This document shows positions 7,963 to 14,372 of a stretch of 29,424 bases of DNA, piece by piece (the stretch's first letter is position 1; each line of letters starts with the position of its first letter). Under the pieces are notes generated by a model. That model was not told the DNA's origin. It ran no database searches and saw nothing but the letters and a program-made list of their open reading frames with translations. Both the position numbers and the translations under genes were made by a program. The stretch is taken from positions 1-29,424 of the IMG/VR virus record IMGVR_UViG_3300017917_001350. One strand, written 5' to 3'. Source of the stretch: a virus.

Positions 7963-8639
7963 GTAGCTATTATAGCATGATCTATGTGATTAATCAACTG
8001 TTGGGCAATCTTTTCATGTCCAGTTTCGTCCGGATGACCACCAGGTTTGATGTTGGTTGTTTGAGATTTTAAACATATTTCTCCAAATAGAGTAGGCACA
8101 TCCATTATATACGGTTCTGGAAAAACATTAAACTGCATCATGGGAATATCTCGTCTAGCACTAACTCCGTCAAACAACAATACCGCATCTTGATAACGTA
8201 GGTCATGCAATTCAGCACAATCGGTTAGGACTGTTTGTTGTTTGATCAAGGGTTGAAACTCAGATTCCAAACTCCAACTACTGTGAACAAAACGATTCCA
8301 TTCAGGATCATCTAGCATGACTTGATGCCGCGGATTGTAGTAACTAAAACGATAAGGATTAGTTATAGCATGCAGGACCAGACATGATTCTGGATCGGGT
8401 TCGTGTGCCAACCACCACAAAAATGTCCAGCGAGCACTGTCTAGGCTACCTCCCATGATACCAAAATTTTCTGTAGGAACCCGATAGTGTTGTCCAAGCT
8501 GTCCTAAAAAACAACGACTCTCTCGATAGGCTTTGTGTTGTAGGCCGCGTTCGTGAGGATTGGTTGCAGTTACATTCGGTTCTGTGAGCTCGTCACCATA
8601 CATCCAGCTGTCGCCGAATCCGACTATCTTTTTAAACAT
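7959..8639 (-). CDS. SGNH/GDSL-family hydrolase
   Basis: A 226-aa protein. Block I is VGFGDSWMYG with the GDSW nucleophile Ser at residue 11. FGIMGGSLDS fits block II, a HAITNP segment may be block III, and GGHPDETGHEKIA fits the block V Asp-x-x-His region. Members are esterases, lipases or carbohydrate deacetylases; in a phage they may trim host surface or phage glycans. No signal peptide is visible, so it acts in the cytoplasm or is carried in the particle. It lies 10 bases downstream of the BppU-like gene, has no SD, and couples into primase at its own stop. Confidence 0.75.
   Translation of the reverse strand: MFKKIVGFGDSWMYGDELTEPNVTATNPHERGLQHKAYRESRCFLGQLGQHYRVPTENFGIMGGSLDSARWTFLWWLAHEPDPESCLVLHAITNPYRFSYYNPRHQVMLDDPEWNRFVHSSWSLESEFQPLIKQQTVLTDCAELHDLRYQDAVLLFDGVSARRDIPMMQFNVFPEPYIMDVPTLFGEICLKSQTTNIKPGGHPDETGHEKIAQQLINHIDHAIIAT
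7969..7997 (-). promoter_or_regulatory. Sigma70-like promoter of primase, inside the upstream gene
   Basis: Minus strand: TTGATT (7997-7992), 17-base spacer ending TGC, TATAAT (7974-7969), six bases, ATG (7962). The TGC makes it an extended -10. It lies within the last codons of the SGNH hydrolase gene. The predicted transcript begins on the A of the primase ATG. Confidence 0.7.
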
Positions 8640-8649
8640 AAATTATGTA

Positions 8650-9804
8650 TCAGCGATACATGAGGTTCACAACAAAACCTGTGCTGATTACCACAATAGC
8701 ACCTTGTTGGTTTGCTGGAACCGGGCTTGGCTGTGCGCCTGGGTTTGGTTGACTTGGAACTGGCCAGTAACCGGATCCAGGATTTGTAACAGTAATGCCA
8801 ATTACCTGACCAGTTGGACTGATTTCAGCCACTGCTTCAGCACCACTACCGTTGCCAATGATATCAACCTTAGGTGGTGCTAGATATCCAGAGCCACCGT
8901 TGAGAACTTCAATGTTGGATATCTGTCCGTTGTCAACAAAAGCCACCGCATAAGCAGGATAGCCAGGTTGGTTAGGAGTAGCAAACACACTGTTGTTAAA
9001 TGCCAGGCGCAATAGCGGATACCATCCAATAACATTTAAGTGGACCGTTCCTGTGTGATTTAGATAGGTTGTTGATTCAGTAATATTGTACCAAAGACTT
9101 TGATAATTTTCTGCCCACTGTGCTTTGATAGTACCTGTGTAGCCGACTAGATCCATTTGGATTGTGGTTACTGGGCCACGTGGCTCAATAAAACTACTGA
9201 AATATTCGGTGTTCATTAGACTGGTCCAGTAGCCAGCACCACCGTTGGAAATCCAATTCCAACCACCTGGATACTGTCCATAACTAACACCGCCGTACTG
9301 TATTTGGTTGCTTAGTTCCAAGGTAGGAATTGTCAACTCACTGCTAGGAACAAACTGTGGGAATATGCTGTCTACAATATCTACAGGAGCACGTGCTCCG
9401 GCTTGAGCGTTAACAAACACTGCATCGCTGTAGCCGCCCATGGGTTGAGTTCTTTGAATACTGTAGTTTGCTGGCTGTGCTTCAATTTCTAATAACTGTT
9501 CTGCATCTAATGTAACTTTGGCACGACCTGTTGGACCATTTAGTATGGTCATGGGTGCTTCAACCAACAGCTTATCGCCAGCTTGGTTTATAGCACGGAA
9601 AATGAAACTGCTGCCAGTGATGTTGACTGGCTTTTCCTCTTGATTGACAAATTCAAACAAAATTGTGTTGTCAACACCCTTGTTAATGGTTAATTTTTTT
9701 GCGTACACAGGATCATACCTATAGATAAATGTTTCGCCCGCACCAGTATCCATCAGCAATACTCGTGTTAACTGTTGATAGAGATAAACTTGGGTTGAAT
9801 ACAT
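8650..9804 (-). CDS. BppU-like baseplate/fibre protein with GSGY repeats
   Basis: A 384-aa probable virion protein. Residues about 20-160 (YDPVYAKKLTINKGVDNTILF..., FVPSSELTIP) resemble the N-terminal domain of BppU-type baseplate upper proteins. The middle is a Trp/Tyr/Gly-rich beta region. The C-terminus contains two copies of a fibre repeat, NGGSGYLAPPKV and TNPGSGYWPVP, separated by a glycine-rich strand. I chose the ATG at 9804 over the GTG two codons upstream because CTAAATA (9817-9811) lies exactly six bases before the ATG, as in other genes here. It is monocistronic or followed by the SGNH gene 10 bases on. Receptor binding or baseplate attachment is the likely role. Confidence 0.7.
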   Translation of the reverse strand: MYSTQVYLYQQLTRVLLMDTGAGETFIYRYDPVYAKKLTINKGVDNTILFEFVNQEEKPVNITGSSFIFRAINQAGDKLLVEAPMTILNGPTGRAKVTLDAEQLLEIEAQPANYSIQRTQPMGGYSDAVFVNAQAGARAPVDIVDSIFPQFVPSSELTIPTLELSNQIQYGGVSYGQYPGGWNWISNGGAGYWTSLMNTEYFSSFIEPRGPVTTIQMDLVGYTGTIKAQWAENYQSLWYNITESTTYLNHTGTVHLNVIGWYPLLRLAFNNSVFATPNQPGYPAYAVAFVDNGQISNIEVLNGGSGYLAPPKVDIIGNGSGAEAVAEISPTGQVIGITVTNPGSGYWPVPSQPNPGAQPSPVPANQQGAIVVISTGFVVNLMYR

Positions 9805-9810
9805 ACACAC

Positions 9811-9817
9811 TATTTAG
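9811..9817 (-). promoter_or_regulatory. Late promoter box CTAAATA of the BppU-like gene
   Basis: Minus-strand CTAAATA followed by six bases and ATG at 9804. No Shine-Dalgarno fits in the gap. It is paired back-to-back with the TATAAATA box at 9846-9853, which faces the other way. Confidence 0.6.
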
Positions 9818-9845
9818 CGTTTACATAACCGTTGACCAAAATGGT

Positions 9846-9853
9846 TATAAATA
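9846..9853 (+). promoter_or_regulatory. Perfect T4 late promoter TATAAATA
   Basis: An exact match to the T4 late -10 consensus TATAAATA, nine bases before the ATG at 9863. With late initiation about six bases after the box, the leader would be about three bases, again without a Shine-Dalgarno. This is the clearest single sign that the phage uses T4-type late transcription. Confidence 0.75.
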
Positions 9854-9862
9854 TCTCTGACT

Positions 9863-10240
9863 ATGAGCAATGACATTTTTAACAAATTAGCAGAAAAATA
9901 CCCGTTTATAACGCTCTGTGTCTATGCCTCTCAAGAATACGTGGGCATTGTGCAAAATCGTGATGATGTAATTACTACAATTTACGACTTTGGTAGCATA
10001 CAAGATCTAGATAAAAAGCGTCAGTTTTTAGAACTGGCCAACACCTGGTGGTGGGAAAGCAATCGTAGCATTCCTATTAACATATTTCTCAAAGATGAAT
10101 GGGATCCATTCAAAATGTATCTGCGTACATTTGTCAACAAGGATCTAGAAGTGTTACACGGGCCTGTGTGCAGTCTAAGCGAAATGGCTCGCAAAAAGTC
10201 CAAGCGTAAATCAATTACACTTGTACGTCGGATTGATTAA
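9863..10240 (+). CDS. Hypothetical protein, 125 aa, late-expressed
   Basis: I do not recognise the family. The N-terminal half alternates hydrophobic and charged residues (FITLCVYASQEYVGIVQN). The middle has WWWE, and the C-terminus is strongly basic (ARKKSKRKS), which would suit nucleic acid contact. It is one of three plus-strand genes, driven by a perfect late box at 9846-9853. Its last 26 bases overlap the end of the opposite-strand DnaE-like gene. Confidence 0.65.
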   Translation: MSNDIFNKLAEKYPFITLCVYASQEYVGIVQNRDDVITTIYDFGSIQDLDKKRQFLELANTWWWESNRSIPINIFLKDEWDPFKMYLRTFVNKDLEVLHGPVCSLSEMARKKSKRKSITLVRRID

Positions 10241-10793
10241 GCAGATTCATGTGCAGGGCTACCAAAGCCGCATAACTGATACTGTGGCTGTGCTTGAACA
10301 CAAAGCCCTTTGAATCATCACCATCCCAAACTGACTCAAACACTTCGGACCAAGGCTTGTTTTGTAAGTGTGACTTGCCCGGTCTAATAATAGCAATAAA
10401 TGCGGCCATTCTAGTAATGCTATCAGGACGCATGGTCTTGAGCAATTCTGTATAGTTGCCCACGTGTACCAATTTACTGGCCCAGGCTGGATCAGTCCAT
10501 AGTCGTTGCCAAGGTGGTTCCAAGGCCAACATTGCCTCATAGTGTTCAGGACTCTTGATCAGTTCGTACACACTCATGTTAAGCAAGTCAATTTTAAAGT
10601 AGCCCAGTTGTTCGGCTGTTTCATAATCTATTGCGGCACAATCGTTAATGGGATCATACGGAATGTCTGTAACATATACACCCGAGTTGTGCCTACGTAC
10701 CTGTCCTTGATGCAGTTGTCGTGCAGGAACAGCATCAATCAAGTTGAGCAAGATTGTTCTATCGGCCAAGTCTAAGTCAATGTCTGCGCTCAT
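10215..10793 (-). CDS. Miniature DnaE-like protein (C-family polymerase palm remnant)
   Basis: A 192-aa protein whose short blocks line up, in order, with bacterial DnaE/PolIII alpha. ADIDLDLADR (3-12) matches PDFDVDF with the two catalytic Asp (D6, D8). RRHNSGVYV (33-41) matches the RKHAGGVVI loop. AIDYETAEQLGYFKIDLLNM (54-73) matches the TQFD...VKFDFLGL block with the third catalytic Asp at D69. LLKTMRPDSITRMAAFIAIIRPG (118-139) matches the segment ending ALFRPG. FKHSHSISYA (166-175) matches FNKSHSAAYA. The PHP domain, most of the fingers and the beta-binding C-terminus are absent. Alignment is by eye against remembered E. coli DnaE. The start overlaps the radical SAM gene stop by ATGA; it is the last gene of the uvsW operon. 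Activity is unknown. Confidence 0.7.
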   Translation of the reverse strand: MSADIDLDLADRTILLNLIDAVPARQLHQGQVRRHNSGVYVTDIPYDPINDCAAIDYETAEQLGYFKIDLLNMSVYELIKSPEHYEAMLALEPPWQRLWTDPAWASKLVHVGNYTELLKTMRPDSITRMAAFIAIIRPGKSHLQNKPWSEVFESVWDGDDSKGFVFKHSHSISYAALVALHMNLLNQSDVQV

Positions 10794-12262
10794 AGTCGCT
10801 GCCTTGCCTGTTCTAGTTCAGGAATATAGTCTAGTAATTTTACACTTCTTGAAGCATCAAGTCTATCGTTAAAGGCAAAAAAAGTTTTGAGTTTGTGTAG
10901 ATCTACTGTGGGATCCTGTTCGTAATGCGAAATCAAACCATCTATGGTACTGGCCAACAAGGGATCGTTTTTGTAACAGTTTAGATTTCTAATCCGTTTC
11001 AATTGATCTACATCAAGATCTGGAAAGTTCAAGGCCGACAACATGTCATCATTTGACATGGCCAGTTGAGCATGAACCAATCGTTTAGGAAACTGCTGAT
11101 CAAAAAATTCCAACAGTGAATACAGCCGATTGATATTGTAGATTGAAACAGTCACATTGAAACTTACCACATGTCGTTGCGACAGGTACTGAACGTTTTC
11201 AACTATAGCCGACCAGTTGCTGGGCCAGCGTATATAATGATTGAGTTGATCTAGTCCATCAATGCTGACAATGAATTGAAAATTATCAAACTGTTCCAGT
11301 TGCTTTTTAAATCTAGAATTGATTTTGGTAGCATTGGTGTTGACTACAAATTCAAAGTCTGTTTTGTTTTGCTGTATGCAACGATCTAGAAAATCATAAA
11401 ACTCAGGCATGGCAGTGGGTTCACCACCGGCCACATACAACTTCTTGAGATTTGAAAAATCAATAAAATCAAAGTTGCTGTATTCGTCATCTAGTATGTC
11501 ATTAGACACCAAGTTGATTCTTTTGTACTCTCTAGCAATCAAATGACTGTAGCTTGGACTACAACTTCTACACTGTAGATTGCAAACATTACTAGGACGA
11601 ACTTCGTAGTACACTGGAGTTGTTATAGACTGCAAATCTTCTACACTAGATAAACCTAATCGATTGGCCCACTCTACTGTTTCTTGTTGTCGGGCACTGA
11701 TAATACCAGCTTGTTCTAACTTGTAACAGCTAGAGCAGTGATCGGGCACCAGTTCACCTTGCAACATTTTGGATCTAATGTCTAGATAATTTTTGTCTGT
11801 TTGAAAGTTGGTCAACTCAGTCAACTTGGTAATGGGTCTGGTTGATCTACAACAAACTGTGGTATTGCCATTCAAGGCCAACAGTTCTATAAAAGGAAAA
11901 ATACAAAAACTTGAATTGGTCTTGACAAGGTTTTCAAAAAAGTCTATGTCTTGTGCATAGCTGTCGTCTAAAAATTTACCATTCTTTAACTGCTTGACCA
12001 ATCTTACTGTGCGATAAAATGCATCTGGATGACTGTATTGTTCTTTGGGCTGATCCAACATGAGTACTTGATCAAATTCCTCAGCCAGTTCTACCAAACG
12101 ACCGTATTCAATGTCGTACACACTACTATGATACCAGCCATCGTGCAAGTCAGGCAGGACGCCATCCAGTTCCGACAGTAATCCGTGACATGCTGTGTCA
12201 GCTAGTTCGCGAGTTCTAGCATCTGTGTCTTCGGTATTGTTGCCCAGGCATAGTACACGCAT
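10790..12262 (-). CDS. Radical SAM protein, Twitch-type, with N-terminal extension
   Basis: A 490-aa protein with CX3CX2C at C227, C231 and C234 (VCNLQCRSC), then VAGGEPT, VNTNAT and VSIDGLDQL before YIRWPSNW. A cysteine-rich pre-domain (FCIFPF, VCCRS, CSSC; about 118-179) fits the auxiliary-cluster region of Twitch proteins. The first about 110 residues, absent from the paralogue at 3256-4305, look like a separate alpha/beta domain. The start is ATG 12262 within TAATG, overlapping the upstream stop by one base; a TTG two codons earlier is less likely. It couples to the DnaE-like gene by ATGA. The substrate is unknown. Confidence 0.83.
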   Translation of the reverse strand: MRVLCLGNNTEDTDARTRELADTACHGLLSELDGVLPDLHDGWYHSSVYDIEYGRLVELAEEFDQVLMLDQPKEQYSHPDAFYRTVRLVKQLKNGKFLDDSYAQDIDFFENLVKTNSSFCIFPFIELLALNGNTTVCCRSTRPITKLTELTNFQTDKNYLDIRSKMLQGELVPDHCSSCYKLEQAGIISARQQETVEWANRLGLSSVEDLQSITTPVYYEVRPSNVCNLQCRSCSPSYSHLIAREYKRINLVSNDILDDEYSNFDFIDFSNLKKLYVAGGEPTAMPEFYDFLDRCIQQNKTDFEFVVNTNATKINSRFKKQLEQFDNFQFIVSIDGLDQLNHYIRWPSNWSAIVENVQYLSQRHVVSFNVTVSIYNINRLYSLLEFFDQQFPKRLVHAQLAMSNDDMLSALNFPDLDVDQLKRIRNLNCYKNDPLLASTIDGLISHYEQDPTVDLHKLKTFFAFNDRLDASRSVKLLDYIPELEQARQRL

Positions 12263-12936
12263 TACCAACCTGCCTTGGTCAACATTTCTCTAGCATACTC
12301 GTAGTCAGCTGGATAGTCTTTGAACTTGCGCATCCAAAAGTCTGCATCAATTATACTCCATATCATGGCTACCTGTGTTTGATCTAGCTCATTCAAGAAC
12401 TTCTGTCCGCTATCGCTACAGTAAATTACCCAGGGACTGATACGTCCTGTGCTGACAGCATAGGTCATGACATTGTCGTTGCCGTAGCGTAGGCAATCTT
12501 CGGGGTTGGCATTGTTCTTCTCGCCCCAATCAATACTGAACTCAATGGCACGGGCCAAGGCATCATTGACATTTTCCACTTTCAAATAGTCTTGTAAGTA
12601 TTCACTATAGACTGAATCTTTGGCCCAGTGGTCTAACTTCTTGTTTTGTTTTAAGACCCAGCGAGTAAACTGTTCTGGATTAATAGCCTTAACATCTACA
12701 CAATAACGACCAAACTTGACAAAGGCCTTGTAGTAAGGACTGTCAGCAAAGTCATCGAATGTTTTTAGTTTGGCACTACCTTGTGTTAGTTCATAGAACT
12801 TGATGTAGGCCTGAAACCCTAGACGCACTCCTGCTTCGTCTTTTTCCATGCGACGACGTCTTGGCTCGCACGAATGCACAGCCAAGCTAGACTCTTTTAT
12901 AAAGTCTTTCTTGCAGTACTGACAGGTATATGTCAT
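12262..12936 (-). CDS. Hypothetical protein with N-terminal zinc-finger motif, 224 aa
   Basis: The N-terminus reads YTCQYCKKDF, then SSLAVHSCEPRRRR: C5, C8, H21 and C23 form a compact C2HC zinc-finger-like site followed by a run of arginines, which suggests nucleic acid contact. The remaining 190 residues are Trp/Tyr/Lys-rich and mainly helical, with no motif I know. Both ends overlap neighbours (GAATGA upstream, TAATG downstream), so it is made as part of the uvsW-downstream operon. Homologues in other T4-type aquatic phages are likely, but I cannot name them. Confidence 0.6.
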   Translation of the reverse strand: MTYTCQYCKKDFIKESSLAVHSCEPRRRRMEKDEAGVRLGFQAYIKFYELTQGSAKLKTFDDFADSPYYKAFVKFGRYCVDVKAINPEQFTRWVLKQNKKLDHWAKDSVYSEYLQDYLKVENVNDALARAIEFSIDWGEKNNANPEDCLRYGNDNVMTYAVSTGRISPWVIYCSDSGQKFLNELDQTQVAMIWSIIDADFWMRKFKDYPADYEYAREMLTKAGW

Positions 12937-13172
12937 TCTTCTGTGTTTACTGGTTTAAAATGTTTTTCTAAATTATTGGCACGAATATATGCCCATCGAT
13001 CTGTTGTTAAAGTTTCAGTCATGGCCACCGGCCATAATAATGCAACATCATACGACGAAATTGTTTTTGAAGGTTTATAAACATACAATATGCCTTTGTC
13101 GTCTCGAAGTCTCAAACCTTGAAAGAGCGGTACCGTGGATTCGTCTGTTTTCTTAAAAGGATTCCAAATCAT
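12933..13172 (-). CDS. Small hypothetical protein, 79 aa
   Basis: An unrecognised small protein beginning MIWNPFKKTDES, with a beta-looking middle (GILYVYKPSKTISSYDVALLWPV) and a charged C-terminus. Its reality is supported by context: ATGA overlaps at both ends lock it between two other operon genes. No membrane segment is convincing. Confidence 0.55.
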   Translation of the reverse strand: MIWNPFKKTDESTVPLFQGLRLRDDKGILYVYKPSKTISSYDVALLWPVAMTETLTTDRWAYIRANNLEKHFKPVNTEE

Positions 13173-13615
13173 TTTTTTACTTCCTGTCCTGTGTTTTTTA
13201 GATATTCGTCGAGATCTTTTTTAGTATTAAGTCGAGCCATAAGCTCTAGTTCGTCATCCTTCATGGTAGGATACAGTTCTGCCAACTGCTTTTTGATACT
13301 ACTACCGCCGGCTTCTTTTTTCTTGGGAGCTATCCAGTTGTGTCGCATGGTGCCCATGTCTGGACTTACAGTTGTAGCACACAACCATTGTAACTTAGGA
13401 TGGCGATTGATAGCAAAGAAGTGTTTGTTAAGACGTTCGTTGGTAGCAACCAAATAGAAATGCTGTAGGTCTGCACTGCCGTTAACACTTGATCCATAAC
13501 GAATCATCAAGAAGTTGCTGAACTTTTTACGTTCTTCATCAGTTAGGCTATCGTAGAACTCACGGTTCTTACGATCAAACTGTGTCATTTCATTTTGTAT
13601 TGATAACTTATCCAC
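13169..13615 (-). CDS. Hypothetical protein, perhaps gp62-like clamp-loader small subunit
   Basis: 148 aa, starting at GTG 13615, which overlaps the stop of the gene upstream by eight bases. The pattern of a short helical N-terminus, FSNFLMIRYGS, a NERLNKHF helix, then a HPKLQWL strand and a lysine-rich loop before a helical C-terminus (LYPTMKDDELELMARLN) is reminiscent of gp62, the small clamp-loader subunit of T4-type phages. I base this on remembered architecture, not on strong identity. No gp44 or gp45 is in the window, which weakens the case. It may equally be an unrelated conserved operon protein. Confidence 0.45.
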   Translation of the reverse strand: MDKLSIQNEMTQFDRKNREFYDSLTDEERKKFSNFLMIRYGSSVNGSADLQHFYLVATNERLNKHFFAINRHPKLQWLCATTVSPDMGTMRHNWIAPKKKEAGGSSIKKQLAELYPTMKDDELELMARLNTKKDLDEYLKNTGQEVKK

Positions 13616-13841
13616 GGTTTCTTACTAGGTTAACAATGTCACTAAGATCACTTTTTAATCGGCCAATGTCTCTACGCAACTTCAATATTTCTTTGTGTTG
13701 CATGACCAATTGTTGTTCAAGTTGTTCTATTTTAATGTCGGCACCAGTTTTTGTTGTAATAGACTTTTTTGGAGTAACAGGTACTGTACCGGTGTCGGCA
13801 ACAGGTTCATTTTTGTATTGTTCTGGATTCTTCATTACCAT
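13608..13841 (-). CDS. Small protein with C-terminal coiled coil, 77 aa
   Basis: The first about 30 residues are polar and disordered-looking (PVADTGTVPVTPKKS). From about residue 35 a heptad-like helix (IEQLEQQLVMQHKEILKLRRDIGRLKSDL) predicts a coiled coil, so it probably forms a dimer or oligomer. Two starts are possible: ATG 13841 (used here) or ATG 13835, which would give a TAATG one-base overlap as at other junctions in this operon. The function is unknown. Confidence 0.5.
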   Translation of the reverse strand: MVMKNPEQYKNEPVADTGTVPVTPKKSITTKTGADIKIEQLEQQLVMQHKEILKLRRDIGRLKSDLSDIVNLVRNRG

Positions 13842-14335
13842 GCCTTGTTATAGTCTATAACTTCACAGTTACGACTGATGTCTTTGACAAAGTACACACA
13901 GTCGGGTTGATCTTCCCCGCCCAATGGCACACACAGCAGTTGACCATTTTTTAATTTAGGAGCATACCAAGCCACTTCTTGATACACGTCTACAATTTCA
14001 ATGTCAAGAAAGCTGGGTCTAAAACTACTTAGTGGATTGAACTGAAATGCCTTGAAACCTCGATCATTGATACTGGTCAAGGGCAGGACTTCCAGGTCAC
14101 CTAGGTCAGGTTCTCCGATCAAGATCTGCCAATCCACTGGCATGCGTACCTTGTGTTCTCCAATGCGTAACACCAAGGCCGGTGCATTAAAACTTTCCAA
14201 GAAGATCAAAGGAATGTAATGATAATCAGGTTCCTGTGGATTGCTATTGTCTAAGATAGCAAAACGCATGTCATCAACTTCCTCTGGAAGATGATCTAAG
14301 TCAAACGGCTCATTTTTTAGTGTTAGTATTCGCAT
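13835..14335 (-). CDS. Conserved-type hypothetical protein, 166 aa
   Basis: A beta-rich soluble protein (MRILTLKNEPFDLDHLPEE...), with a well-ordered middle (HKVRMPVDWQILIGEPDLGDLEVLPLTSI) and a Trp/Tyr-rich C-terminus. I do not recognise a named family. It heads a six-gene sub-operon under its own promoter at 14342-14370. The -10 lies six bases before the ATG with no SD, so the message may be leaderless. Confidence 0.6.
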   Translation of the reverse strand: MRILTLKNEPFDLDHLPEEVDDMRFAILDNSNPQEPDYHYIPLIFLESFNAPALVLRIGEHKVRMPVDWQILIGEPDLGDLEVLPLTSINDRGFKAFQFNPLSSFRPSFLDIEIVDVYQEVAWYAPKLKNGQLLCVPLGGEDQPDCVYFVKDISRNCEVIDYNKAW

Positions 14336-14341
14336 GTTTAT

Positions 14342-14370
14342 ATAATATAGGATTTGTCACAGAAAGTCAA
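14342..14370 (-). promoter_or_regulatory. Sigma70-like promoter between uvsW and the 14335 operon
   Basis: Minus strand: TTGACT (14370-14365) directly after the uvsW stop, 17-base spacer, TATTAT (14347-14342), six bases, ATG (14335). It fills the 37-base gap completely. It allows the downstream genes to be expressed independently of uvsW. Confidence 0.6.
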
Positions 14371-14372
14371 CA

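Noticed and set aside
8640-8649. Promoter-like CATAAT just before the SGNH ATG at 8639
   Set aside because: Only two bases from the ATG, no -35; re-initiation from the upstream stop is more likely.
10259-10540. Alternative minus-strand frame inside the DnaE-like gene
   Set aside because: The other frame carries ordered DnaE blocks and couples by ATGA to the upstream gene; this one is a shadow.
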